Origin: RYN-122 sp963761655 | GTDB lineage: Bacteria; Actinomycetota; Actinomycetes; Mycobacteriales; SCTD01 | Reading direction: 5' to 3' | DNA length: 64,000 bases | Assembly (NCBI GenBank): GCA_963761655.1 | Contig: CAVXHI010000008.1 | Location: 644,130 to 708,129, forward strand | Part shown: piece by piece, positions 1 to 10,502 of the stretch | Position numbering within the stretch: the stretch's first letter is position 1 | Layout of the letters: each line of letters opens with the position of its first letter | The notes under the pieces: model-generated | The model's input: the letters and a program-made list of their open reading frames with translations, nothing else | What the model was told of the DNA's origin: nothing | Database searches by the model: none | Made by a program: the position numbers and the translations under genes

Positions 1-91
1 TCCCGGACATCTGCGCGAGGGCCAGCGACGTCCCGGGGTGCAGCCGCTCCACCGCTCCTCCCACCCCGTTCGTCAGCTAGCGAGGCCCTCC

Positions 92-3000
92 GTGACATCC
101 CCCTTCAGCGCGCCCTCCGCCGTCCCGGCCAAGCAGGGCCTGTACGACCCCGCCGCCGAGCACGACGCGTGCGGCGTCGCCTTCGTGGCCGACATCGCCG
201 GCCGGGCCAGCCACGACATCGTCGACTCCGGCCTGACCGCGCTGCGCAACATGGAGCACCGCGGCGCCTCCGGCGCGGAGCCGGACTCCGGCGACGGCGC
301 CGGCATCCTCGTCCAGCTGCCCGACGCCTTCCTGCGCGCCGTCGCTCCCGCCGAGCTGCCGCCGCTCGGCCAGTACGCCGTCGGCACCGCGTTCCTGCCG
401 ACCAGCCCGCGGGCGGCCGTCGACGCGCAGCTCGCCGTCGAGCGGATCGCCGCCGAGGAGGGCCTCGCGGTCCTGTGCTGGCGCGACCTGCCCACCGACG
501 CCGTGGGCGCCGGGGTCGGCGCGACGGCCCGCTCGGTGATGCCGGTCTTCCGGCAGGTGTTCCTCGTCGACGCGGGGGAGAGCCTGACCAGCGAGGCCCT
601 GGAGCGCCGGGCCTACGTCACGCGCAAGCGGGTGGAGCACGAGGCCGGGACGTACTTCCCGTCGCTGTCGACCCGCACGATCGTCTACAAGGGCATGCTC
701 ACGACCGGGCAGCTCGAGCCGTTCTTCCCGGACCTGCTCGACGAGCGGTTCGTCAGCGCGCTGGCCCTGGTGCACAGCCGCTTCTCGACGAACACGTTCC
801 CGAGCTGGCCGCTGGCCCACCCGTACCGGTACATCGCGCACAACGGCGAGATCAACACCGTGAAGGGCAACCGGAACTGGATGCGGGCCCGTGAGGCGCT
901 GCTCCGCGGTCCGGCCGAGCTCCCCGACGACCTCTCCCGACTGTTCCCGGTCTGCACGCCCGGCGCGAGCGACTCCGCGTCCTTCGACGAGGTCCTCGAG
1001 CTGCTCCACATGGGCGGCCGGTCGCTGCCGCACGCCGTGCTCATGATGGTCCCCGAGGCGTGGGAGAACGCGCCCGACATGGAGCCCGCCAAGCGGGCCT
1101 TCTACGAGTTCCACGCCAGCCTGATGGAGCCGTGGGACGGCCCGGCCTGCGTGACGTTCACCGACGGCACCGTCATCGGGGCGGTCCTGGACCGCAACGG
1201 CCTGCGCCCGAGCCGCTGGTGGCAGACCGCCGACGGCCGCGTCGTGCTGAGCTCCGAGGTCGGCGTCCTGGACATCCCGGCCGACCAGATCGTCCGCAAG
1301 GGCCGCCTGCAGCCGGGGAAGATGTTCCTCGTCGACACCGCCCAGGGGCGCCTCGTCGACGACGAGGAGGTCAAGGCCGAGCTCGCCGCGGAGCACCCCT
1401 ACGCCGAGTGGCTGCACGCCGGCCTGGTGCAGCTGGCGGACCTGCCGCCCCGCGAGCACGTCAAGGTCAGTGCGCAGTCCGTCCTGCGCCGGCAGCAGGT
1501 GTTCGGGTACACCGAGGAGGACGTCCGGCTGCTCGTCGGCCCGATGGCGCTCAAGGGCCTCGAGCCGATCGGCTCGATGGGCACCGACACCCCGGTCGCC
1601 GTCCTGTCCGAGCGCCCGCGGCTGCTGTTCGACTACTTCAGCCAGCTCTTCGCCCAGGTCACGAACCCGCCGCTGGACGCGATCCGCGAGGAGCTCGTCA
1701 CGAGCCTGTCGGCGTCGCTCGGCCCGGAGCAGAACCTGCTCGAGCCCGGCCCGGCGTCGTGCCGCCAGATCGTGCTGCCGTTCCCGGTGCTCGACAACGA
1801 CGAGCTCGCCAAGATCCAGAAGGTCAACGACGACGGCGACCAGCCCGGCTTCGCCGCCGTCACCGTGCACGGCCTCTACCCGGTCAACGGCGGGGGCGAG
1901 GCCCTGCGCGACGCGCTCGACCGCGTGCGCCGCGAGGTGTCGACCGCGATCGCCGCGGGCGCCCGCATCGTCGTGCTGTCCGACCGCGACTCCACCGAGA
2001 CGATGGCGCCGATCCCGTCGCTGCTGCTCACCAGCGCGGTGCACCACCACCTGATCCGCGAGAAGACCCGCACCCGGGTGGGCCTGGTCCTGGAGGCCGG
2101 CGACGCCCGCGAGATCCACCACATGGCCCTGCTCATCGGGTACGGCGCGGCCGCGGTCAACCCCTACCTGGCGTTCGAGACGATCGAGCAGCTCATCATC
2201 GACGGCAACCTCGACGTCGACCCGGGGACGGCCGTCAGGAACTACATCAAGGCGGCCGGCAAGGGCGTCCTGAAGGTCATGAGCAAGATGGGCATCAGCA
2301 CCATCGCCTCCTACACGGGCGCGCAGGTGTTCGAGGCGCTCGGGCTGTCCCAGGAGCTCGTCGACGAGTACTTCACCGGGACGACGAGCCGGCTCGGCGG
2401 GATCGGCCTGGAGGTCGTGGCCGAGGAGGTCGCCGCCCGGCACCGCCGCGCCTACCCGGTCAACCCGACCGAGCGCGCCCACCGCGGCCTGGAGACCGGC
2501 GGCGAGTACCAGTGGCGCCGCGAGGGCGAGGTCCACCTGTTCAACCCGGAGACCGTCTTCGCGCTGCAGCACTCCACCCGCACGCAGCAGTACGACGTCT
2601 TCAAGACCTACACGGGCAAGGTCGACGCGCTGTCGGCCCGGGCCGGGACCCTGCGCGGCCTGTTCGCCCTGCGCGAGGGCCTGCGGCCGGCGATCGGCGT
2701 CGACGACGTCGAGCCGGTGAGCGAGATCGTGAAGCGCTTCAACACCGGCGCGATGTCGCTCGGGAGCATCAGCCCCGAGGCGCACGAGACGCTCGCCATC
2801 GCGATGAACCAGCTCGGCGGCCGCAGCAACACCGGCGAGGGCGGCGAGGACCCGGCCCGCCTGTACGACCCCGCTCGCCGCAGCGCCATCAAGCAGGTCG
2901 CGTCCGGCCGGTTCGGCGTCACCAGCGAGTACCTCGTCAACGCCGACGACATCCAGATCAAGATGGCCCAGGGGGCCAAGCCCGGCGAGGGCGGCCAGCT

Positions 3001-4636
3001 GCCCGGGCCCAAGGTCAACCCGTACATCGCCAAGACGCGGCACTCGACGCCCGGCGTCGGCCTGATCAGCCCGCCGCCGCACCACGACATCTACTCGATC
3101 GAGGACCTCGCCCAGCTCATCCACGACCTCAAGAACGCCAACCGCGAGGCGCGGGTGCACGTCAAGCTGGTCGCCGAGGTCGGCGTCGGGACGGTCGCCG
3201 CGGGCGTGAGCAAGGCGCACGCCGACGTCGTCCTCATCTCCGGGCACGACGGCGGCACCGGCGCCTCGCCGCTGACGTCGCTCAAGCACGCCGGCTCGCC
3301 GTGGGAGCTCGGGCTCGCCGAGACGCAGCAGACCCTGCTGCTCAACGGCCTGCGCGACCGCATCACGGTGCAGGTCGACGGGCAGCTCAAGACCGGCCGC
3401 GACGTCGTCATCGCCGCACTGCTGGGCGCCGAGGAGTACGGCTTCGCCACCGCGCCGCTCGTGGTCAGCGGCTGCATCATGATGCGCGTCTGCCACCTGG
3501 ACACCTGCCCGGTGGGCGTCGCGACCCAGAACCCGGTGCTGCGGAGCAAGTACTCCGGCAAGGCCGAGTTCCTCGTGACCTTCTTCCAGTACATCGCCCA
3601 GGAGGTCCGCGAGATCCTGGCGAGCCTGGGCTTCCGGACCCTCGAGGAGGCCATCGGCCACGCCGAGGTCCTCGACGTCCAGCGGGCGGTGCAGCACTGG
3701 AAGGCCGCGGGCCTGGACCTCAGCCCCGTGCTCCACGTCCCCGACCTCACGGCCGGCACGTCCCTCACCCGGACCGGCGTGCAGGACCACGGCCTGGACG
3801 CCGCCCTCGACAACACGCTCATCGCCCTGGCGAAGGACGCCCTCGAGGACGGGACCCCGGTGCGGTTCGCGCTGCCGGTGCGCAACGTCAACCGGACCGT
3901 CGGCACGATGCTCGGCGCCGAGGTCACCCGCCGCCACGGCGGCCCGGGCCTGCCCGAGGGCACCATCGACATCACCTTCACCGGCAGCGCCGGGCAGTCG
4001 TTCGGGGCGTTCCTGCCCCGAGGCGTCACGCTGCGGCTCGAGGGCGACGGCAACGACTACGTCGGCAAGGGCCTGTCGGGCGGGACCATCGTCGTCCGGC
4101 CGGACCGCTCCGCGACCTTCCCGGCCGAGGACAACGTCATCGCCGGCAACACCCTGCTCTACGGCGCCACGGGCGGCTCGCTGTTCGTCCGCGGCATCGT
4201 GGGGGAGCGCTTCTGCGTCCGGAACTCCGGGGCCACCGCCGTCGTCGAGGGCGTCGGCGACCACGCCTGCGAGTACATGACCGGCGGGCGCGTCGCCGTC
4301 CTCGGGGTCACCGGCCGCAACGTCGCCGCGGGCATGAGCGGTGGCGTGGCCTACCTGCTGGACGTCGACGAGGCCAAGGTCAACCGCGAGATGGTCGACC
4401 TGCTCCCGCTCGACGACGGCGACCTCGAGACCCTGCGCCGGATGCTCCTCGAGCACGCCGAGCAGACCGGCTCGCCGGTCGCGCAGGCGCTCGTCGACGG
4501 CTGGCCCGCGCAGGCCGGCCGCTTCACCAAGGTCATGCCCCGCGACTACGCGCGGGTGCTGGCCGCCATCGAGCAGGCCGAGCAGGCCGGCACCGACGTC
4601 GACACGGCCGTCATGGCCGCCGCAGCAGGGAAGTAG
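92..4636 (+). CDS. gltB: Glutamate synthase (NADPH) large subunit
   Basis: Large subunit of glutamate synthase: releases ammonia from glutamine in an N-terminal class-II amidotransferase domain and channels it to 2-oxoglutarate at the FMN site. I chose GTG at 92 because it leaves a 26-residue propeptide before HDACGVAF, putting Cys27 as the catalytic N-terminal nucleophile after processing; the same frame is open from GTG 38. About 1514 residues, the normal family size. The central and FMN-binding domains follow; CIMMRVCHLDTCPVG near residue 1130 supplies the three cysteines of the [3Fe-4S] cluster, and the C-terminal beta-helix (GXXG-type repeats such as GGSLFVRG and GGRVAVLG) is complete. 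gltD starts 4 bases after the stop, so the two are co-transcribed. No frameshift is seen in 4.5 kb, in sharp contrast to the next two genes. Confidence 0.97.
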   Translation: MTSPFSAPSAVPAKQGLYDPAAEHDACGVAFVADIAGRASHDIVDSGLTALRNMEHRGASGAEPDSGDGAGILVQLPDAFLRAVAPAELPPLGQYAVGTAFLPTSPRAAVDAQLAVERIAAEEGLAVLCWRDLPTDAVGAGVGATARSVMPVFRQVFLVDAGESLTSEALERRAYVTRKRVEHEAGTYFPSLSTRTIVYKGMLTTGQLEPFFPDLLDERFVSALALVHSRFSTNTFPSWPLAHPYRYIAHNGEINTVKGNRNWMRAREALLRGPAELPDDLSRLFPVCTPGASDSASFDEVLELLHMGGRSLPHAVLMMVPEAWENAPDMEPAKRAFYEFHASLMEPWDGPACVTFTDGTVIGAVLDRNGLRPSRWWQTADGRVVLSSEVGVLDIPADQIVRKGRLQPGKMFLVDTAQGRLVDDEEVKAELAAEHPYAEWLHAGLVQLADLPPREHVKVSAQSVLRRQQVFGYTEEDVRLLVGPMALKGLEPIGSMGTDTPVAVLSERPRLLFDYFSQLFAQVTNPPLDAIREELVTSLSASLGPEQNLLEPGPASCRQIVLPFPVLDNDELAKIQKVNDDGDQPGFAAVTVHGLYPVNGGGEALRDALDRVRREVSTAIAAGARIVVLSDRDSTETMAPIPSLLLTSAVHHHLIREKTRTRVGLVLEAGDAREIHHMALLIGYGAAAVNPYLAFETIEQLIIDGNLDVDPGTAVRNYIKAAGKGVLKVMSKMGISTIASYTGAQVFEALGLSQELVDEYFTGTTSRLGGIGLEVVAEEVAARHRRAYPVNPTERAHRGLETGGEYQWRREGEVHLFNPETVFALQHSTRTQQYDVFKTYTGKVDALSARAGTLRGLFALREGLRPAIGVDDVEPVSEIVKRFNTGAMSLGSISPEAHETLAIAMNQLGGRSNTGEGGEDPARLYDPARRSAIKQVASGRFGVTSEYLVNADDIQIKMAQGAKPGEGGQLPGPKVNPYIAKTRHSTPGVGLISPPPHHDIYSIEDLAQLIHDLKNANREARVHVKLVAEVGVGTVAAGVSKAHADVVLISGHDGGTGASPLTSLKHAGSPWELGLAETQQTLLLNGLRDRITVQVDGQLKTGRDVVIAALLGAEEYGFATAPLVVSGCIMMRVCHLDTCPVGVATQNPVLRSKYSGKAEFLVTFFQYIAQEVREILASLGFRTLEEAIGHAEVLDVQRAVQHWKAAGLDLSPVLHVPDLTAGTSLTRTGVQDHGLDAALDNTLIALAKDALEDGTPVRFALPVRNVNRTVGTMLGAEVTRRHGGPGLPEGTIDITFTGSAGQSFGAFLPRGVTLRLEGDGNDYVGKGLSGGTIVVRPDRSATFPAEDNVIAGNTLLYGATGGSLFVRGIVGERFCVRNSGATAVVEGVGDHACEYMTGGRVAVLGVTGRNVAAGMSGGVAYLLDVDEAKVNREMVDLLPLDDGDLETLRRMLLEHAEQTGSPVAQALVDGWPAQAGRFTKVMPRDYARVLAAIEQAEQAGTDVDTAVMAAAAGK

Positions 4637-4640
4637 AGAG

Positions 4641-6085
4641 ATGGCCGACCCGCAGGGCTTCCTCAAGAACGGCCGCGCGCTGCCCACCCGGCGCCCGGTC
4701 GACGTCCGCATCCGCGACTGGAAGGAGGTCTACGAGGAGTTCCCCGCCGAGCACCTCCACGACCAGGCCGCCCGGTGCATGGACTGCGGCATCCCGTTCT
4801 GCCACAACGGCTGCCCGCTCGGGAACCTCATCCCCGAGTGGAACGACCTCGTGCACCGCGACGACTGGGCCGACGCCTCCGAGCGCCTGCACGCGACCAA
4901 CAACTTCCCCGAGTTCACCGGTCGGCTGTGCCCCGCGCCGTGCGAGGCCGCCTGCGTGCTCGGCATCAACGACGACCCCGTGACCATCAAGCAGGTCGAG
5001 GTCGAGATCGCCGACCGTGCCTGGGCCGACGGCGTCATCACGCCGCAGCCGCCCCGGGAGAAGACCGGCCGCTCGGTCGCCGTCGTCGGGTCGGGCCCGG
5101 CGGGGCTCGCCGCCGCGCAGCAGCTGACCCGGGCCGGTCACGACGTCGTCGTGCTCGAGCGGGCCGACCGCGTCGGCGGGCTGCTCCGCTACGGCATCCC
5201 CGAGTTCAAGATGGAGAAGGCCGTCCTCGAGCGCCGGCTCGACCAGATGCGGGCCGAGGGCACCGTGTTCCGCACCGGGGTCGACGTCGGCGTCGACGTG
5301 ACCGTCGAGGAGCTCCGCGCGACGTACGACGCCGTCGTGCTGGCCGGCGGGTCGACCCTCGGGCGCGACCTCCCGGCCCCCGGCCGCGACCTGCAGGGCA
5401 TCCACCTGGCCATGGAGTACCTCGTCCCGGCCAACCGGGTGCAGGAGGGCGACCTGCAGGCCCCCCCGATCAGCGCCGAGGGCAAGGACGTCGTCATCAT
5501 CGGCGGCGGCGACACCGGGGCCGACTGCCTCGGCACCGCGATCCGCCAGGGCGCCCGGTCGATCACCCAGCTCGAGATCATGCCGAAGCCGCCGGAGACC
5601 CGGGCGTCGTCCACGCCGTGGCCGACCTGGCCGCTGCAGTACCGGACCTCGAGCGCCCACGAGGAGGGCGGCGACCGCGTCTTCGCCGTCAACACGCAGG
5701 CGTTCCAGGGCGACGCCGACGGTCGCGTCCAGGGCATCGACCTGGTCGACGTCGAGATGGCGACGGCTCGTTCGCGCCGGTCGAGGGCACCGAGCGCACC
5801 CTGCCGGCGCAGCTGGTCCTGCTGGCGATGGGCTTCACCGGCCCGCAGCGGCAGGGCCTGCTCGAGCAGCTCGGGGTCGGCCCTGGACGGGCGCGGCAAC
5901 GTCGCCCGCGACGACCGCTGGGCCACCGACGTCGACGGCGTCTGGGTCTGCGGCGACATGGGCCGCGGTCAGTCGCTGATCGTCTGGGCGATCGCCGAGG
6001 GCCGCGCCTGCGCCGCCGCCGTCGACACGCGTCCTGTCCGGGCGAGAGCCTGCTGCCCTCGCCGGTCTCGCCCTCCTCACGCTGA
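4641..6085 (+). CDS. gltD: Glutamate synthase small subunit, reading frame broken by three indels
   Basis: Small subunit supplying electrons from NADPH through FAD to GltB. It starts ATG at 4641, 4 bases after gltB. The N-terminus carries two cysteine clusters for [4Fe-4S] centres (CMDCGIPFCHNGCPLG and CPAPCEAACVLG), then the FAD site VAVVGSGPAGLAAAQ and the NADPH site DVVIIGGGDTGADCLG. Three frame changes are needed to read the conserved C-terminus: a missing base near 5760 (after VDVEM), an extra base near 5880 (after EQLGVG), and a missing base near 6023 (after AAAVDT). With them corrected the protein ends LLPSPVSPSSR at 6085 and is about 480 residues, the normal size. All domains are otherwise conserved, so I infer sequence errors rather than a pseudogene, but the sequence alone cannot prove it. 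Confidence 0.9.
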
Positions 6086-6225
6086 GTGAGGTGCTCGTCA
6101 CCGGGCCGGGTCACGGTCCGGTGACGGCTGTGGAACGGGACACGCCGGGTCTGTCCAGGCATCCCGGACGGCCCTAGGGTCCGACTCCTCGGGCGGCGCC
6201 CCTCGCCGCCGAGGAGGAGGAGCCT

Positions 6226-8004
6226 GTGCGCACGACCACACCGCCTGGGTGTCCGGATCGGTCTGGCGCTGACCGCCGCCGCCCTGGGCACCACCAGTCT
6301 CGTCACGCTCGCCCCGGGGGCCACCGCCGCCGGCACGACGGCCGAGCGCTTCGTCGTCCTCTACAAGGACGGCGCCAACCTGCAGCAGGCCCGCAAGGCC
6401 GTCGCCGCTGCAGGCGGCAAGATCCTCAAGGAGAACCTCGCGGCGCGCGTCGCGATCGTGCAGACGAACAGCGCGGCCTTCCGCGTCAACGCCGCCCGCC
6501 AGAAGACCCTCGCCGGTGTCGCCCGCGACCGGTACATCGGCTACGCCCCGCCGCCCGCGCCCGCCGCCGCCCCCTCGGCCGCCGCCCGCTCGTCGGTCAA
6601 GGGCTCGGGCAGCGCCAAGGCGCAGCGCCAGACCGGCCGCGACCTCGAGCGCCAGCGCGAGGCCGGTGCCTCCACCACGGTCGAGCGCACCACCGCCTCC
6701 ACCGGCACGGTCGGCACCGAGCCGCTGGCCCCCGCCAGTGGGACATGCAGCTGATCCACGCCACCGAGGCTCAGCGCCAGCAGTCCGGTGAAAGCCGCGT
6801 CCTCGTCGGCGTCATCGACACCGGCGTCGACGGCACCCACCCCGACATCGCTCCGAACTTCAGCAAGTCGCTCAGCCGCAACTTCGTCCGCGACATCCCC
6901 ACCGACCCCGCGGGCAACGAGCTCGACGGTCCGTGCGAGTTCGCGAGCTGCGTCGACCCGGTCGACCACGACGACGACGGCCACGGCACCCACGTCGCCT
7001 CCACGATCGCCTCGCCGATCAACGGCCAGGGCATCGCCGGTGTCGCTCCCGACGTGACGCTCGTGAACATCCGGGCCGGCCAGGACAGCGGCTACTTCTT
7101 CCTCGCGCCGACGCTCGACGCCATGACGTACGCCGGCGACGCCGGCATCGACGTCGTCAACATGAGCTTCTACACGGACCCGTGGCTGTTCAACTGCGCC
7201 GCGAACCCGGCCGACAGCCCGGCCGAGCAGGAGGAGCAGCGGGTCATCATCACGGCGACCCAGCGGGCCGTCGAACTACTCCTACGCCCGCGGCACCACG
7301 TTCATCGCGGCGGCCGGCAACGAGAACACCGACCTCTCCAAGCCGAGCGTCGACGAGACCAGCCCGGACTACCCCGCGGCGACGAAGACGCAGGAGTTCG
7401 CCAAGCCGCGCCAGATCGACCCGAAGACGTGCCTGAGCGTGCCGACCCAGACGAACCACGTGATCAGCGTGGCCGCCGACGGGACCGTCCAAGCGCCTGT
7501 CCTTCTACAGCAACTACGGCACGGGCCAGATCGACGTCGCCGCCCCCGGTGGTGACACCCGCGACAACCTCGGCCGTCCGCAGGGCGCGGTGCTCGCCGC
7601 CGTCCCGCTGAACGTCCTCAAGGCGAACGACGAGCTCGACGAGAACGGCGAGCCCAAGGGCACCGCCGTCGGCTTCGTCGTCCGCGACGGCGTCAACCCG
7701 AACGCCTACTACCAGTACCTCCAGGGCACCTCGATGGCCGCGCCCCACGCGGCCGGCGTCGCCGCCCTGATCGTCAGCGAGTACGGCGACTCGGGTCGCG
7801 ACGCCCGCACCTTCGGCCTCGACCCGGCCGCGGTCCAGGCCGTCCTGCAGGGCACGGCCACCGAGCGCGACTGCCCCGAGCCCGGCCACCGTCGTCTACA
7901 ACGGCACCGGCGGCTACCAGTCCACCTGCGAGGGCGGCCTGAAGTACAACGGCTTCTACGGCCACGGCATCGTCGACGCCCAGTCGGCGGTCAACGCCGG
8001 CTAG
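6226..8004 (+). CDS. Secreted S8 (subtilisin-like) serine protease, frame broken by five indels
   Basis: Secreted subtilase of about 590 residues. GTG at 6226 follows a purine-rich GAGGAGGAGGAG leader. After correction of an extra C near 6244 it starts with a signal peptide (RIGLALTAAALG, cleavage near ATAAG), followed by an I9-type inhibitor prodomain (RFVVLYKDGANLQQARKAV). The catalytic residues are all present: Asp in GVIDTGVDGTHPD (about 6817), His in DGHGTHVAST (about 6985), oxyanion Asn in AAAGNEN (about 7318) and Ser in GTSMAAPHAAG (about 7731). Frame changes lie near 6244 (+1), 6735 (-1, in a C run), 7272 (+1), 7489 (+1) and 7886 (+1). The protein ends GIVDAQSAVNAG. Every functional residue is retained, which argues for sequence error rather than gene decay. 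Its substrate is unknown. Confidence 0.85.
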
Positions 8005-8022
8005 CAGCCGCACCCGCACCAC

Positions 8023-8057
8023 CGAGGGCGCCGTCCGCACTGCGGGCGGCGCCCTCG
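8023..8057 (+). terminator. Strong GC hairpin after the subtilase
   Basis: A 16-bp stem (8023-8038 with 8042-8057, one T-G wobble) closes a 3-base loop, 18 bases after the protease stop. No U-tract follows, as is usual for actinobacterial terminators. Confidence 0.8.
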
Positions 8058-8132
8058 CGCGTCACCCGTCCGTACCCGTCACCGGCGGGTGGGGGAGGCG
8101 TTGATCCGGGTACCAGCACCCCGGGAGGCACC

Positions 8133-9014
8133 GTGTACTCGCTCGTCAGCGCCAGCGTGCTCGCCCTGGACCTCGCCCGGCACCCGTGCGGCGCCGCCGT
8201 GGCCGACACCGTCGACCGCGTCCTCACCCTGACACCCGACGACGTCCGCGCGCTGGCAGTGGCCGGCCCCGCCCCGGACGACGTCCGGCAGCGGGCCCTC
8301 GCCGCCTGCGCCGCCGCGCCGCGGATGAGCACCCTCATGCGGGGCGTCTCCGGCGTCGTCGCCGAGGGCCTGCCCGACGCCGACGGCAGCCGCGTCCTGC
8401 TCGACGTCCTCACCAGCACGCTGCTCGGCGGCCTCGAGGACCTGCTGTCCCTGCTGCTGCGCGAGCAGCCCCTGGCGGACCCGGCGCTGCCGCGCGAGGG
8501 CGTGCAGGCGGCCCTCGACGCCGTCGTCGTCGCCTGGGCCGGCCGGGCCGAGGGCGTCGAGCTGTCCGACCTCGCGGCGCTGCGGGCGCCCTGGTCCGCT
8601 GCGCTGGCTCCCGTGCCCCCCGCCCTGCCCGACGCGCCGTACGCGCCCGCACTGCGCACCCTGCTCGACGACGTCGCCCGGTCCGGACCAGAGGCGTGGG
8701 CGCGGGTCGTCGCGGCGCACGGCCAGCGGACCGAGCCCGGTTCCCGCTGGTCCGAGGCGATGCACGAGGCTTCCCGGGCGGCCTGGGAGAGCGGTCGGCT
8801 GGTCGCCGTCGCCCGGGCGCAGCTGGCCGCGGCGCGGGCGCTGCGGCTGTCCGGGGTCTCCACCGGCGCCGACGCGTCCGCCGCGGGCATGGCCGTGACG
8901 GCCGCCGTGCAGGCGGTCTGCGTGCAGGGGCTGGTGAGCCCGCAGTGCGAGCAGGTGCTGCGCCGCGCGTGGGACGCGCGTCGGGACACCGGCCAGGGGG
9001 CTCCGCGGGCCTAG
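8133..9014 (+). CDS. Uncharacterised 293-residue protein
   Basis: I do not recognise this protein. GTG at 8133 is supported by a GGGAGG ribosome site five bases upstream, and the gene begins 75 bases after a terminator, so it has its own promoter. It is Ala/Leu/Val-rich and predicted almost wholly helical, with no signal peptide, convincing membrane segment or recognisable catalytic motif. Cysteines are scattered (RHPCGAAV, LAACAAAP, QAVCVQGL, SPQCEQVL). The C-terminal third resembles a helical bundle. The stop is 9 bases before the pyruvate kinase start, so it is probably co-transcribed with pyk; that is the only functional hint. Confidence 0.8.
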   Translation: MYSLVSASVLALDLARHPCGAAVADTVDRVLTLTPDDVRALAVAGPAPDDVRQRALAACAAAPRMSTLMRGVSGVVAEGLPDADGSRVLLDVLTSTLLGGLEDLLSLLLREQPLADPALPREGVQAALDAVVVAWAGRAEGVELSDLAALRAPWSAALAPVPPALPDAPYAPALRTLLDDVARSGPEAWARVVAAHGQRTEPGSRWSEAMHEASRAAWESGRLVAVARAQLAAARALRLSGVSTGADASAAGMAVTAAVQAVCVQGLVSPQCEQVLRRAWDARRDTGQGAPRA

Positions 9015-9023
9015 GGTGGCGTC

Positions 9024-10502
9024 GTGAAGCGCCGCGCGAAGATCGTCTGCACCCTCGGACCGGCCGTGCACAGCTACGAGGGTGTCCGCGCGCTGGTCTA
9101 CGCCGGCATGGACGTCGCGCGCCTGAACTTCAGCCACGGGGCCTACGAGGACCACCGGCAGGCCTACCTGTGGGTGCGGCAGGCCAGCGACGAGTCCGGC
9201 CGCGGCGTCGGTGTCCTGGCCGACCTCCAGGGCCCGAAGATCCGGCTCGGCACGTTCGCCGCCGGGCCCGTCGTCTGGGCGACCGGTGAGACGGTCACGA
9301 TCACCACCGAGCACGTCGAGGGCACGCACGACCGGGTCGGGACGACCTACGAGGGCCTGGCCGGCGACGTCGCGGTGGGTGACCGGCTGCTCGTCGACGA
9401 CGGCCGGGTCGGCCTCAAGGTCGTCGGGGTCGACGGTCCCGAGGTGCGCCTGCTCGTCACCGAGGGCGGGCCGGTCTCGAACAACAAGGGCCTGTCGCTG
9501 CCCGGCGTCGGGGTGAGCGTCCCCGCGATGTCGGACAAGGACGAGGAGGACCTGCGGTTCGCCCTCACCCTGCGGGTCGACATGGTGGCGCTGTCGTTCG
9601 TGCGGGCGCCCGAGGACATCCTCGGGGTGCACCGGATCATGGACGAGGTGGGCGTCCGGCTGCCGGTGCTGGCGAAGATCGAGAAGCCGCAGGCGGTCGA
9701 CAACCTCGAGGCCATCGCGGAGGCGTTCGACGGCATGATGGTCGCCCGCGGCGACCTCGGGGTCGAGATGCCCCTGGAGCGGGTCCCGCTCGTGCAGAAG
9801 CGCTGCATCCAGGCCGCCCGCGAGCTCGCCAAGCCGGTCATCGTCGCCACCCAGATGCTCGACTCGATGATCGGCGCGTCCCGTCCGACCCGGGCCGAGG
9901 CCAGCGACGTCGCCAACGCCGTCCTGGACGGCACCGACGCCGTGATGCTCAGCGGCGAGACCAGCGTCGGGGCCTACCCGGTCGAGTCGGTGGCCACGAT
10001 GGCCCGGATCGTCGTCGCGGCCGAGGAGGAGCTGCGCAAGGTGCCGCGCGTCGTCCGCGAGCCCACGACGGTCGGCGGGGCGATCGCCCGCTACGCCGCG
10101 GAGGTCGGCCGGACCGTCGGCGCCAAGGCGCTGGTGGCCTTCACCCAGAGCGGCGACACCGCACGGCGGCTCGCGGAGCACCGCTCGCCCATCCCGCTGC
10201 TGGCCTTCACGCCCGTAGCGGACGTCCGCAGCCAGCTCGCCCTCGTCTGGGGCGTCGAGACCTTCCTGGTGCCTGCCGTCGAGCACACCGACGAGATGGT
10301 GCTGCAGGTCGACAGCGCCATGCTCGGCCTCGGTCGGATGGAGCGGGGGGAGCTGGTCACCATCGTGGCCGGCAGCCCGCCGTCGACCGCCGGGTCGACC
10401 AACGCGATGCGGGTGCACCGGCTGGGCGGCTACCTCGCCACCCCGCCGGCGTCCCCCGTCACCGAGGCTCCCGAGCCCGAGGGCGGCTGGGGCAGGAGCT
10501 AG
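9024..10502 (+). CDS. pyk: Pyruvate kinase
   Basis: Converts phosphoenolpyruvate and ADP to pyruvate and ATP. 492 residues, a little longer than the usual 470-480 because of an acidic/proline C-terminal tail. The N-terminus (KRRAKIVCTLGPA) is canonical, RLNFSHG carries the nucleotide-binding region, and the active-site signature AKIEKPQAVDN followed by MVARGDLGVEMPLE is intact. GTG at 9024 is the only sensible start. The stop codon is shared with a convergent small gene through the tetranucleotide CTAG (10499-10502). In many actinobacteria pyk lies close to pdtaR and polA, as here. Confidence 0.97.
   Translation: MKRRAKIVCTLGPAVHSYEGVRALVYAGMDVARLNFSHGAYEDHRQAYLWVRQASDESGRGVGVLADLQGPKIRLGTFAAGPVVWATGETVTITTEHVEGTHDRVGTTYEGLAGDVAVGDRLLVDDGRVGLKVVGVDGPEVRLLVTEGGPVSNNKGLSLPGVGVSVPAMSDKDEEDLRFALTLRVDMVALSFVRAPEDILGVHRIMDEVGVRLPVLAKIEKPQAVDNLEAIAEAFDGMMVARGDLGVEMPLERVPLVQKRCIQAARELAKPVIVATQMLDSMIGASRPTRAEASDVANAVLDGTDAVMLSGETSVGAYPVESVATMARIVVAAEEELRKVPRVVREPTTVGGAIARYAAEVGRTVGAKALVAFTQSGDTARRLAEHRSPIPLLAFTPVADVRSQLALVWGVETFLVPAVEHTDEMVLQVDSAMLGLGRMERGELVTIVAGSPPSTAGSTNAMRVHRLGGYLATPPASPVTEAPEPEGGWGRS

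Noticed and set aside
77..4711. A 1544-residue open frame on the minus strand opposite gltB
   Set aside because: Low-complexity Arg/Gly/Val/Ala composition typical of antisense frames in very GC-rich genes; the plus strand encodes an intact, conserved GltB.
1060..4983. Arginine/proline-rich 1307-residue frame over gltB
   Set aside because: Shadow of gltB in another frame; no ribosome site or family features.
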